A stretch of 64,000 nucleotides of DNA from 55-13 sp037190145 (GTDB lineage: Bacteria; Armatimonadota; Fimbriimonadia; Fimbriimonadales; Fimbriimonadaceae): assembly GCA_037190145.1 (NCBI GenBank), contig JBBCJU010000002.1:186001-250000 (forward strand), in the 5' to 3' direction. The notes beneath the pieces are model-generated. The model had not been told where the DNA came from. It made no database searches and worked only from the letters and a program-made list of their open reading frames with translations. Positions within the stretch are counted from its first letter, which is position 1; each line of letters begins with the position of its first letter. Positions 16,825-24,075 of the stretch are shown one piece after another. The translations under genes and the position numbers were made by a program.

Positions 16825-17414
16825 CTACCGATCCTAGATGTGTAGTTCCTCATGATCTTTTCGACATAGTTTCGAGTTTCAGAGAAAGGAGGTATGCCGC
16901 CATGCTTACGGACAGCTCCCGGTCCTGCGTTGTATGCGGCTAGAGCGGTTGGTATGTCGCCTTGAAATTGATTCAACATTCTCGCGAGGTACTTTGCGCC
17001 ACCATTCAGGTTCTGAACCGGGTCAAAGGGATCGGTAACGCCCAGCTCTTTGGCTGTATCTGGCATCAATTGCGTTAGACCCACCGCTCGTCTTTTGGAA
17101 ACCGCACTTGGATCGAAATTGCTTTCGGCCTGAACCAGTGCTTCCAGCAGATTCTCGTCAATTCCGTTTCGAGATGCAGCTCGTTGAATCAACGGGCGAA
17201 TCATTTCTTGGGGCAGGGAAGTGCCGATATGGACATTGCCACCAAACGGATCAAAAGGTTTAGTGCCATCCGAAGTTATCTCTCCCGCCAGGGGTGAGGG
17301 TTGAGATGGCATCTGGAATTTTTCAACGGACTTGGTTTGAGGTGGCTCAAACTGTGCCCGCAACTCCTGGAGCTTCGCCATCATAGCGGCTGGACCCAAG
17401 GGACGCATTGTCAT
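16821..17414 (-). CDS. Lytic transglycosylase of the flagellar operon
   Basis: The SLT domain occupies the C-terminal 120 residues: LVQAESNFDPSAVSKRRAVG carries the catalytic Glu, then LTQLMPDTAKELGV, GGAKYLARML and TALAAYNAGPGAV, all standard for Slt-type muramidases. The N-terminal part is low complexity and has no signal peptide, so secretion through the flagellar export apparatus or another route is likely. The start at ATG 17414 overlaps the fliJ stop (TAATG); a longer frame to 17441 would overlap more deeply. Because it sits in the flagellar operon, it may open the peptidoglycan for the rod, as the hydrolase part of FlgJ does elsewhere. Confidence 0.85.
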   Translation of the reverse strand: MTMRPLGPAAMMAKLQELRAQFEPPQTKSVEKFQMPSQPSPLAGEITSDGTKPFDPFGGNVHIGTSLPQEMIRPLIQRAASRNGIDENLLEALVQAESNFDPSAVSKRRAVGLTQLMPDTAKELGVTDPFDPVQNLNGGAKYLARMLNQFQGDIPTALAAYNAGPGAVRKHGGIPPFSETRNYVEKIMRNYTSRIGR

Positions 17415-17833
17415 TAGGCGGCCCTCTTGGTGGTTGCCCACTCATCAAGTTGCTTCTGTTCTTCCAAGTCCATCTCCTTCAAGTAGGCTTCGTGAGCTTT
17501 ATCTCTAAGCTTTACAAGAGCTTCAAACTCTTGTTTTGCGCGTGTCCATTCGCTGAGTAAATGTTCTTCTTCATCCCGCAGGACGCTGATCACAGTTTGC
17601 TGGCTTCGAATCTCGTCATCTAGTCGAAGCATCAGGGCATCTATGGCTTGTAAAGCTTCAACGGTATAGCAGGGCTCGCCTAAGATTTCTTGGCGGCGGG
17701 CTTCGATGTGGGTGATCATCGCTTCGGCTTCGTACCGTTTGGATCGCGCGTCCAAGTAGGAGTCTTTGGCTAACGATTCCATGGCTTCGCGAAAGTCCAT
17801 CACTTTCTGTAGGCGGAAACTAAATTTCTTCAT
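17414..17833 (-). CDS. fliJ: Flagellar export chaperone FliJ
   Basis: The 139-residue protein, beginning MKKFSFRLQKVMDFREAMES, is almost wholly alpha-helical with charged heptads, as expected for FliJ, the coiled-coil stalk that couples the FliI ATPase ring to FlhA. Sequence conservation of FliJ is weak, so the call rests on the N-terminal FxFRLQKVLD-like motif, length, coiled coil and position immediately after fliI. It overlaps fliI by 14 nt and the transglycosylase gene by 3 nt. Confidence 0.85.
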   Translation of the reverse strand: MKKFSFRLQKVMDFREAMESLAKDSYLDARSKRYEAEAMITHIEARRQEILGEPCYTVEALQAIDALMLRLDDEIRSQQTVISVLRDEEEHLLSEWTRAKQEFEALVKLRDKAHEAYLKEMDLEEQKQLDEWATTKRAA

Positions 17834-19142
17834 CTAGGGATTGCTCCATTAGCTTCAAGGTCTGATCCATAGTCGTTCCATCTTCCTTGTCTTGGCGAAG
17901 GAACTTATTGATGGGATCCCAACGACGCAGAGCTCGATCGGCAGTAGGTTTGGTGCCTTCTTTATAGGCGCCGATACTTACCAAGTCTTCGATATCGGAA
18001 TAGGCGGCGAGGAGCTCTCGGATTTCTCGCGCTTCCAACATCTGCTTTTGACTGCAAGTGAAAGGCATCGTTCGGCTTAGGCTCTGCAGAATGTCGATGG
18101 GCGGATAGTGGCCTCGACTGGTAAGGCGTCGGTTCAAAACAACGTGGCCATCGAGGATAGATCGGGCAGCGTCGGCGATGGGCTCGTTAGTGTCATCTCC
18201 ATCTACCAAAACGGTGTAAAGCGCGGTGATCGCTCCTTTATCGCTATTACCCGCACGCTCCATCAGTTTAGGAAGTAGAGCAAACACGCTTGGGGTGTAG
18301 CCTTTGGTGCTCGGTGGTTCCCCGACGGCCAGGCCAACTTCTCTTTGAGCCATGGCAAAACGGGTGACGGAGTCCATCATGAGCAAAACGCTCATTCCCC
18401 GATCACGGAAATATTCGGATATCGCGGTTGCGGTAAGGGCGGCTTTGATTCGGACCATTGCCGGTTGTTCGGATGTGGCGCAAACGATTACGCTTTTCCG
18501 GAGACCTTCCTCGCCAAGATCATGTTTGATGAACTCGCTGACTTCACGACCACGCTCACCCACCAACGCAATTACGTTTACATCCGCTTCGCAATTGCGG
18601 GCAATCATGCCGAGCAGTGTGCTCTTTCCTACACCCGAACCGGCAAAGATGCCCATGCGTTGGCCTTGACCGAGAGTGAGCATGCCATCAATGGCCCGCA
18701 CACCGGTTGCCAAGGGCTTTTCGATCATCTGGCGTTGCAAGGGATTAGGAGGCAGAGCCCAGATAGGATAACGAGCGTCGCAGTTAAGAGGACCGAGTCC
18801 ATCCATGGGATCGCCAAGACCATCCAAGGTTCTTCCTAGAAGTTCTGGGCCAACGGGAACTCGAAGGCAGTGTCCAGTGGCTTCCACCAAATTGCCAGCG
18901 CGGACTCCGGCTAACTCGCCGAGGGGCATCAAGAGAACTCGATCGCCTCGGAAGCCAACCACCTCGGCGCGAACAACTCCGTCTCGCTCGGTATGGATAA
19001 GACAGAGGTCGCCAACTCGTGCATTGGGGCCGTTAGACTCGATGACAAGGCCGACGACTTCGGCAACTCGTCCCGTTACCTTGATCCAGTTTGTACGCGC
19101 AACTGCAGTCTCGAGTCGCTTGAACTTAGGTTCGATGATCAC
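17820..19142 (-). CDS. fliI: Flagellum-specific ATPase FliI
   Basis: FliI is the hexameric ATPase of the flagellar type III exporter. The 440-residue protein has the F1-like N-terminal barrel, the Walker A sequence FAGSGVGKST (about 155-165), GERGREVSEFI, the Walker B strand SVLLMMDSVTRFAMA, and EPPSTKGYTPSVF, a FliI/SctN signature that separates it from F1-beta. It overlaps fliH by 4 nt and fliJ by 14 nt, which indicates tight translational coupling. Confidence 0.95.
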   Translation of the reverse strand: MIIEPKFKRLETAVARTNWIKVTGRVAEVVGLVIESNGPNARVGDLCLIHTERDGVVRAEVVGFRGDRVLLMPLGELAGVRAGNLVEATGHCLRVPVGPELLGRTLDGLGDPMDGLGPLNCDARYPIWALPPNPLQRQMIEKPLATGVRAIDGMLTLGQGQRMGIFAGSGVGKSTLLGMIARNCEADVNVIALVGERGREVSEFIKHDLGEEGLRKSVIVCATSEQPAMVRIKAALTATAISEYFRDRGMSVLLMMDSVTRFAMAQREVGLAVGEPPSTKGYTPSVFALLPKLMERAGNSDKGAITALYTVLVDGDDTNEPIADAARSILDGHVVLNRRLTSRGHYPPIDILQSLSRTMPFTCSQKQMLEAREIRELLAAYSDIEDLVSIGAYKEGTKPTADRALRRWDPINKFLRQDKEDGTTMDQTLKLMEQSLDEEI

Positions 19143-19849
19143 GCTGCATCCTCCAATTCATCGTCAAGCTGTTTGAGTTTTCCGTTGATCGTGGCATCGA
19201 CGATTCCACCTTCCGTCTCGATGACGCAGCCTCCGGTGATGCTGGGATCTTCAACAAACTCCAGCGCTCGAATAGATTTGGCCGCGGCGATAATGCTGTC
19301 CTTATGGTTCTTGAGAGTCTGAGAGTCCGCGGGGTTGATGCGGATTCGGGCGGTTTCAGAGTGAGTGACCTCCGCAATTGCATCACGGACGATGTTCAGA
19401 ATCGCGTCAGGAGTTTGGGAGAGTTCAGATGCGATGACATGTCTTGTGATATCCGTCACAATGGCAGTGATCTTGTGCTCGGTTAAGACAGTCCAGTTTT
19501 CTAGAGCCGCAAGAACTGAAGCTACCGTCATGTCCAGGTCGCGAGAGAACTCCGCAATCATCGTGTTATTCTTAGCTGTGTACTCGGCATAGGCTTTTTG
19601 ATAGGCGTCGGCATAGGCTCGCTCGTTGCCTTCCACCAAACCAAGCTCAAGACCTCTTGAGTAACCCTCATCGTAACCCTCGTTCATAGAGGTTTGCTTG
19701 AGTTGCTCAATCTCGTTTGCAGTCCTTCCGCCTCGACCTTCTCGCCTTACCGCAATCTGTAATGCGGAGGGAACTACCGTGGGGAGCATCGCGGCAAATG
19801 ACTGTGCCGGAACGTCCCCGCGAATGACGCGTGCGCTAGACAAGGACAT
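19139..19849 (-). CDS. fliH: Flagellar assembly protein FliH
   Basis: FliH dimers restrain FliI and dock it to the C-ring. The protein shows the expected MNEGYDEGYSRGLELGLVEG glycine-repeat helix (GxxxG-like), and a C-terminal region with RIRINPAD and SITGGCVIETEGGIVDATI, typical of FliH/V-ATPase E-type stators. The open frame extends to 19996 inside fliG and is antisense-like there. AGGAGG abuts the ATG at 19849, so the TTG at 19843, 6 nt after it, is an equally good start and yields MSSARVIRGD. It overlaps fliG by 14 nt. Confidence 0.88.
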   Translation of the reverse strand: MSLSSARVIRGDVPAQSFAAMLPTVVPSALQIAVRREGRGGRTANEIEQLKQTSMNEGYDEGYSRGLELGLVEGNERAYADAYQKAYAEYTAKNNTMIAEFSRDLDMTVASVLAALENWTVLTEHKITAIVTDITRHVIASELSQTPDAILNIVRDAIAEVTHSETARIRINPADSQTLKNHKDSIIAAAKSIRALEFVEDPSITGGCVIETEGGIVDATINGKLKQLDDELEDAA

Positions 19850-20849
19850 CCTCCTCGCCGGATCGACCGATGACGACTTCGCCCGTTTCTTCGAGCTTGC
19901 GGATGATGGCCACAACCTTTTGCTGGGACTCTTCCACAACCCGGAGTCGAACAGGGCCCATGAATTCCATATCTTCCTTGAGCATCGCAACTGCACGCTC
20001 GGACATGTTCTTGAAGATCTTCTCTTGGACTTCGACCGGCGTTCCCTTGAGGGCGGTTGCGAGTTCCTTGACGTCGACTTCCTTCATGATGGCCTGGATG
20101 GCTCTGTCGTCGAGTTGAGTGATATCCTCGAAAACAAACATCATGTTCTTCACGGTATCAGCGAGCTCAGGATTGTTCTCGGTGAGTGAGTCCATGATCA
20201 AACGCTCAGTGGAGCGATCTACACGGTTAAGGAGATCGACAAGCGCTTTTGGTCCACCGGCTTGAGTCATCTCTTGGCTGATCAAGCTGGAGACCTTCTT
20301 CTCTAGAACTTGCTCGACTCTGCGGATAACCTCCGGTGGTGTTTGCTCCATCATCGCGATTCTGCCCGCCACATCAGCTCGAAGGTCGCCTGGGAGCTTA
20401 GAGAGAATAAGAGCGGCATTGTTGATTGGCATGTAGGCCAAGATCAGGGCGATGGTCTGCGGGTGCTCGTCTTGGATAAAGCTGAGGACCTGGGCGGGGT
20501 CAGCCTTCTTAAGGAACTCAAAGGGAACTACCTGCATTGCGGCGACGATGCGCTTGATGACTTCTTCTGCGCGATCGTTACCAAATGCTTCTTCTAGAAC
20601 CCGTCGAGCATGTTCAACGCCGCCTTCCGCGATGTAGTCCTGGGCGATGGCTACTTCATAGAACTCTCGGATGACAGCTTCTCGCTGCTCTGGCGTGACT
20701 TTGTCGAGTCGGGCTAATTCCAGCGAAAGAGCTTCGATATGCTCTTCATCCAGGTGGCGAACCACGTTGCCGGATGCCTGGGGGCCGAGAACCATGAGCA
20801 TGACGGCGGCTTTTTGCCGCATACCTAACTCTTCTTGACGCTTTCTCAT
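19836..20849 (-). CDS. fliG: Flagellar motor switch protein FliG
   Basis: FliG, on the cytoplasmic face of the MS ring, transmits torque. The 337-residue length is canonical. The N-terminal domain has RQKAAVMLMVLGPQASGNVV, the middle domain has the EHPQTIALILAYM signature (EHPQ motif), and the C-terminal domain carries the charged torque helix in DDRAIQAIMKEVDVKELATA with the following EKIFKNMSERA. It overlaps fliF by 4 nt and fliH by 14 nt. Confidence 0.95.
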   Translation of the reverse strand: MRKRQEELGMRQKAAVMLMVLGPQASGNVVRHLDEEHIEALSLELARLDKVTPEQREAVIREFYEVAIAQDYIAEGGVEHARRVLEEAFGNDRAEEVIKRIVAAMQVVPFEFLKKADPAQVLSFIQDEHPQTIALILAYMPINNAALILSKLPGDLRADVAGRIAMMEQTPPEVIRRVEQVLEKKVSSLISQEMTQAGGPKALVDLLNRVDRSTERLIMDSLTENNPELADTVKNMMFVFEDITQLDDRAIQAIMKEVDVKELATALKGTPVEVQEKIFKNMSERAVAMLKEDMEFMGPVRLRVVEESQQKVVAIIRKLEETGEVVIGRSGEEDVLV

Positions 20850-22558
20850 CGGCGAATTCCTTCCTCAAGGAGCCAGCTTCGGATAAGCATGGCGACGACT
20901 TCGGGCTTTTCTGCGCTCATTTTCTTAATCTGTTCTAAGGGCACGTTGATCTTGTTGCTGATAGAGGGGACTTCAATGTCCTCGACTCCGCTGTTTCTTT
21001 GGGCTTCGGCAAGGGCGCTGGCGAGTTCTTCGTCCACAACACCTGATTCAAGCGCCTTCTGAACAGCAGACTCGGGGATAGCCAAGCTGTGGGCCGCCAT
21101 TGCGGCTACTGCTGGCATGCCATTCGGACCTACCGGAAGCATTGGGCCACCGGCACCGGCTAGAGCCATTTGCTGACCGGGAGATGCCAAGTTTTTGCCC
21201 ATCTTGCCGAGGGTTCGCATTACGAAGAATGCGACAACGATCAAAGCAAAAATGGGAGCCATCGAGAGAATCTGCTGCATTCGGGCCGAGCTAGTTGCAG
21301 CGGCGTTTTGCTTGGCAGCTTCGACTTGGGCAGAGTTGTCAAATTTGTAGCCAATCACCTTTGATACGTAGTTCTCAGTGTCGATGGCTTTGGGGCCAAG
21401 CTTTGCTTTGGCGAGTTCATCAATCTTGGCGAGATCAGCGGCCTCTACCACTTTCTCAGAGTTGACAAGAATCGTGATTCCCATCGACTTGACTTCGCCA
21501 GGCGCTTTCTCCACAGTCTTTTGGGTGATGCTCACTCCGCGCTCGATTCGCTCTTGCTGGACTTTGTAGTCTCCGCCAGGGACGGTTGCACCGGTGCTTG
21601 GAGCGCCTTGCTGAGTTTCATTGGCTGTCTGACCGACTACACCGCCGCCTGAAGTTGATGGGCCACCGGCCATCGTCTCTTTCATGCTCTCTTTGGTGAT
21701 GGGGTCTTCGGTGGGAGTGGTGATGTTTTCGGTTTGGTTGATCTTATCGAGATCAAGGGTGACTTCTACCGAAGCTAACGCATTGCCTACTCCGACAATT
21801 CGGTTTAACTGGTCTTGGAGATCATCTCGAACTTGGCGAGCATATTGCTTCTCCATCTCAAGTTTTGTGACGGCGCGACCATTGGTGCCGCTGGTTTCTT
21901 GTCCGTCCCAAATTGCTCGACCTTCTCGGCTAAAAATGGTGACCTTTCCGGCTTCCAGTCCAGGGACGGAGCTGGCTACCAACATTGCCATGGCGCGACC
22001 TTGATCGGGAGTAATGCTTGAGCCTACGGTTTCGGCGATGGTCACATTTGCCGATGCGGTCCGGGCTCGGTCCATCAGTGGGGAGTCGTTGCCCTTTGCA
22101 ATGTGAACCTGGGCTTGCTCTACACCGGTGAACATCTCAATAGACTCGGCGAGCTGACCTTCTGTGATGGCGAGCAGTCGCTCTTCTTCCACACGAGGTG
22201 GAGCCATCACGGGCATGTTGTTCAGGTCCCGTTTGGTGAGATGATTAGAAGGGCGAGGAAGCTTGCCGTTCATGGCAAGGTTAGCCTTTACTTGGGCGAT
22301 CTTGTCTTGAGGAATGCTGACGTTTCCGGCCTGATCATATTCGACCGGAATTCCCATGCCTTGGATTTCCGCAGCGACCATTCCCGTATCGGCAGGCGAT
22401 AGGTTTGCAAAGGCAATGGCCATCTTTGGTTTGCTGGCGAACATGAAGACGCCGGCCAACAAAAGGACCATAAATGCCGCGCCACCGATTGTAATCAATC
22501 GCTGGTTTCGGTCGGCGGTTTCCCACCATAACTTAAACTTCTGTAGTAATCCACCCAT
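20846..22558 (-). CDS. fliF: Flagellar MS-ring protein FliF
   Basis: The 570-residue protein has two membrane segments (about 20-40 and 440-462) flanking the periplasmic ring-building motifs, with characteristic blocks such as NLSPADTGMVAAEIQGMGIP and VEEERLLAITEGQLAESIEM. The C-terminal cytoplasmic tail, ending EKPEVVAMLIRSWLLEEGIR, is the FliG-binding element. It anchors the basal body. A 16-bp stem-loop separates it from fliE upstream (22609-22649), and fliG follows with a 4-nt overlap. Confidence 0.95.
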   Translation of the reverse strand: MGGLLQKFKLWWETADRNQRLITIGGAAFMVLLLAGVFMFASKPKMAIAFANLSPADTGMVAAEIQGMGIPVEYDQAGNVSIPQDKIAQVKANLAMNGKLPRPSNHLTKRDLNNMPVMAPPRVEEERLLAITEGQLAESIEMFTGVEQAQVHIAKGNDSPLMDRARTASANVTIAETVGSSITPDQGRAMAMLVASSVPGLEAGKVTIFSREGRAIWDGQETSGTNGRAVTKLEMEKQYARQVRDDLQDQLNRIVGVGNALASVEVTLDLDKINQTENITTPTEDPITKESMKETMAGGPSTSGGGVVGQTANETQQGAPSTGATVPGGDYKVQQERIERGVSITQKTVEKAPGEVKSMGITILVNSEKVVEAADLAKIDELAKAKLGPKAIDTENYVSKVIGYKFDNSAQVEAAKQNAAATSSARMQQILSMAPIFALIVVAFFVMRTLGKMGKNLASPGQQMALAGAGGPMLPVGPNGMPAVAAMAAHSLAIPESAVQKALESGVVDEELASALAEAQRNSGVEDIEVPSISNKINVPLEQIKKMSAEKPEVVAMLIRSWLLEEGIRR

Positions 22559-22587
22559 GGCGGTTGCTTAATCCGTTACATGGGGTC

Positions 22588-22649
22588 GAATTGTGGCTTG
22601 TGGTCCGTGAATTGTGGCTTGTAAAACATCGTCTTACAAGCCACAATTC
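22588..22649. repeat. Direct plus inverted repeat between fliE and fliF
   Basis: GAATTGTGGCTTGT occurs at 22588-22601 and again at 22609-22622. The second copy, extended to GAATTGTGGCTTGTAA, pairs perfectly with TTACAAGCCACAATTC at 22634-22649 (16-bp stem, 9-nt loop). There is no T-run on the minus strand after it. It could be an RNA-processing site or attenuator dividing the operon, or a dispersed palindrome. Confidence 0.7.
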
Positions 22650-22666
22650 TCAGGCCAAGCTCCACA

Positions 22667-22981
22667 CTAAATCTGCAGCCTGCTTATCTCCTGGTACGCT
22701 TCGAGTAACTTGTTTCTTACTTGAACAGTAAGGTTCATGGCGATACTTGCGCGTTCCATGGCGATCTTCAAGTCGTGAATATCGACCCCTTGTTGACCCG
22801 TCATAAAGTCGTTACCGGCTTGCCGAGCTTTATGCTGGCTATCGTTAACTTCCCCTAGGACGTCCATCAACGTCTGCGCAAAGTCATCCCCTCCGGCGTT
22901 TTGACCAACACCGTTACCCGCCTGTCTTTGGAACTGCTCCAAAGCCGGATTTTGAATGTTGGTTATATTGCCGAAGCTCAT
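22667..22981 (-). CDS. fliE: Flagellar hook-basal body protein FliE
   Basis: FliE joins the MS ring to the rod and is exported early. The 104-residue protein ends in the family block DIHDLKIAMERASIAMNLTV and RNKLLEAYQEISRLQI, which is highly characteristic. The N-terminus is unstructured and polar, as usual. It lies between flgC (31-nt gap) and fliF (108-nt gap with a stem-loop). Confidence 0.95.
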   Translation of the reverse strand: MSFGNITNIQNPALEQFQRQAGNGVGQNAGGDDFAQTLMDVLGEVNDSQHKARQAGNDFMTGQQGVDIHDLKIAMERASIAMNLTVQVRNKLLEAYQEISRLQI

Positions 22982-23012
22982 GGTGTTTATCTATAAATCG
23001 TAGATTGTTGAA

Positions 23013-23399
23013 TTAAACGCGTCCGATCTCCATCGCGCTCTTTATCATCTTTTTGGCGGAATTAAAGGCTTCGATATTGGCTTCATAGGCGCGGCTGGCG
23101 GACATCATATTGACCATCTCTTTAAGTGGATCAACATTGGAGTAGAACACATTCCCATCTGCATCTGCATAAGGATTATTGGGCTCATGTTTTACAAGGT
23201 AGTCATTGGATGAGACAACGCCTACTACCTTTACCCCTTGTTCATTTCCGGTGAAAATAACATCTTGTCGATGCCAAGCATCTGCCGCATTTGTCTTCAC
23301 GGTATTGGCGTTCGCGATGTTTGCCGAAATGGTGTCCATTCGAAAACGCTCAGCGGACAAACCAGAGGAGCTGATTCTTAGAGCGGAGTTAAGGTTCAT
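23013..23399 (-). CDS. flgC: Flagellar basal-body rod protein FlgC
   Basis: This proximal rod subunit of 128 residues has the N-terminal flagellar rod helix ALRISSSGLSAERFRMDTIS with ANIANANT, and the C-terminal MVNMMSASRAYEANIEAFNSAKKM helix, in this case written in parts because it is long. Both ends form the rod coiled-coil domain D0. The NNPYADADGNVFYSNVDPL block is typical of FlgC and separates it from FlgB and FlgG. It lies between flgB (20-nt gap) and fliE. Confidence 0.94.
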   Translation of the reverse strand: MNLNSALRISSSGLSAERFRMDTISANIANANTVKTNAADAWHRQDVIFTGNEQGVKVVGVVSSNDYLVKHEPNNPYADADGNVFYSNVDPLKEMVNMMSASRAYEANIEAFNSAKKMIKSAMEIGRV

Positions 23400-23419
23400 G
23401 GTCTTATTGCTTAAGGCGT

Positions 23420-23797
23420 CTATCTACCTTCTCGAATCACGTTTTTAAGGCCGGAGAAGTATTGGCCAGTCATATCGGTCAAGGCCTGGTATCGAATCTC
23501 TGTTTCCGCGATCGACATCACTTCTCGCTCCAAGTCCACATTGCTGCCATCAAGCCGAATGGAGGTGCGATCTGAAAGCATCTGTTGGCGATGTTCGCGC
23601 ATCTCTTTCATGCGAGTCTCTGCCTGATTGTTTTCGGCATTCAGGATGATATTGAAGTCCGAATCTTTACGCTTGTAACCAGGAGTATTGGCGTTAGCCA
23701 AGTTGCCGGTGAGCTGAGCATGGCGACGCGAAGTGCGGTCCAATGCCTGGGTCAGGTTATTCAGATGCGGCGTAAACAGTTCGTTTAGTATTTGCAC
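23420..23797 (-). CDS. flgB: Flagellar basal-body rod protein FlgB
   Basis: This first rod subunit of the operon carries LTGNLANANTPGYKRKD, the conserved FlgB N-terminal block, and a C-terminal helix beginning LEREVMSIAETEIRYQALT. The open frame reaches ATG 23827, but GTG 23797 has GAGGA 7 nt upstream and gives a product beginning MQILNELFTPHLNNL, close to normal FlgB starts, so I chose it (125 residues). It is the first gene of the flagellar operon, with a sigma-28-like promoter about 80 nt upstream. Confidence 0.92.
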   Translation of the reverse strand: MQILNELFTPHLNNLTQALDRTSRRHAQLTGNLANANTPGYKRKDSDFNIILNAENNQAETRMKEMREHRQQMLSDRTSIRLDGSNVDLEREVMSIAETEIRYQALTDMTGQYFSGLKNVIREGR

Positions 23798-23878
23798 GGT
23801 CGTTTCCTCGGCCGGGCGTCCATTCACTTCTCTAAATCCAATCCTTGGATTCGCAAGACCTAATGAGGCCCATCAGTC

Positions 23879-23905
23879 TTATCGGTTGGACACAAGCATT
23901 CTTAA
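23879..23905 (-). promoter_or_regulatory. Sigma-28 (FliA/SigD)-like promoter of the flagellar operon
   Basis: On the minus strand TTAA (23905-23902), a 15-nt spacer and ACCGATAA (23886-23879) match the flagellar sigma consensus TAAA-N15-GCCGATAA at 3 of 4 and 7 of 8 positions with ideal spacing. Transcription would begin near 23870, about 75 nt before flgB. No sigma-28 gene is in the window. Confidence 0.65.
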
Positions 23906-24033
23906 GGGGTTTTTGAAGATTTTCGTGATTTCGCATTGTCCGTCCCCTGCCAACGGGGAGCGGAGGACCTAATGTCGTTGGGCCACGAAATGCCAAGTGA
24001 TCTGCATAACGTACTGGGGAAGATTGCTTTTTC

Positions 24034-24066
24034 GGTTCCTGTGGAAGTGCCCAGGAACCTTATTTT
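24034..24066 (+). terminator. Terminator-like hairpin before the 745-residue secreted protein
   Basis: GGTTCCTG (24034-24041) pairs with CAGGAACC (24052-24059), followed by TTATTTTT. The shape is an intrinsic terminator, but no plus-strand gene ends upstream, so it could be an attenuator for the following gene or one of the GGTTCC palindromes dispersed in the window. Confidence 0.4.
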
Positions 24067-24075
24067 TGCCATCGC

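Noticed and set aside
18345..18839. 164-codon plus-strand frame antisense to fliI
   Set aside because: It is a shadow of the fliI codons, with His/Cys-rich random composition and no start signal.
19850..19996. N-terminal extension of FliH to 19996
   Set aside because: It lies inside fliG and reads as Trp/Ser/Lys-rich sequence unlike FliH; AGGAGG marks the start near 19849-19843.
24034..24066. Terminator of an unannotated plus-strand gene upstream of 24076
   Set aside because: No coding frame or promoter on the plus strand lies between 23828 and 24033; treated as an attenuator-like or dispersed palindrome.
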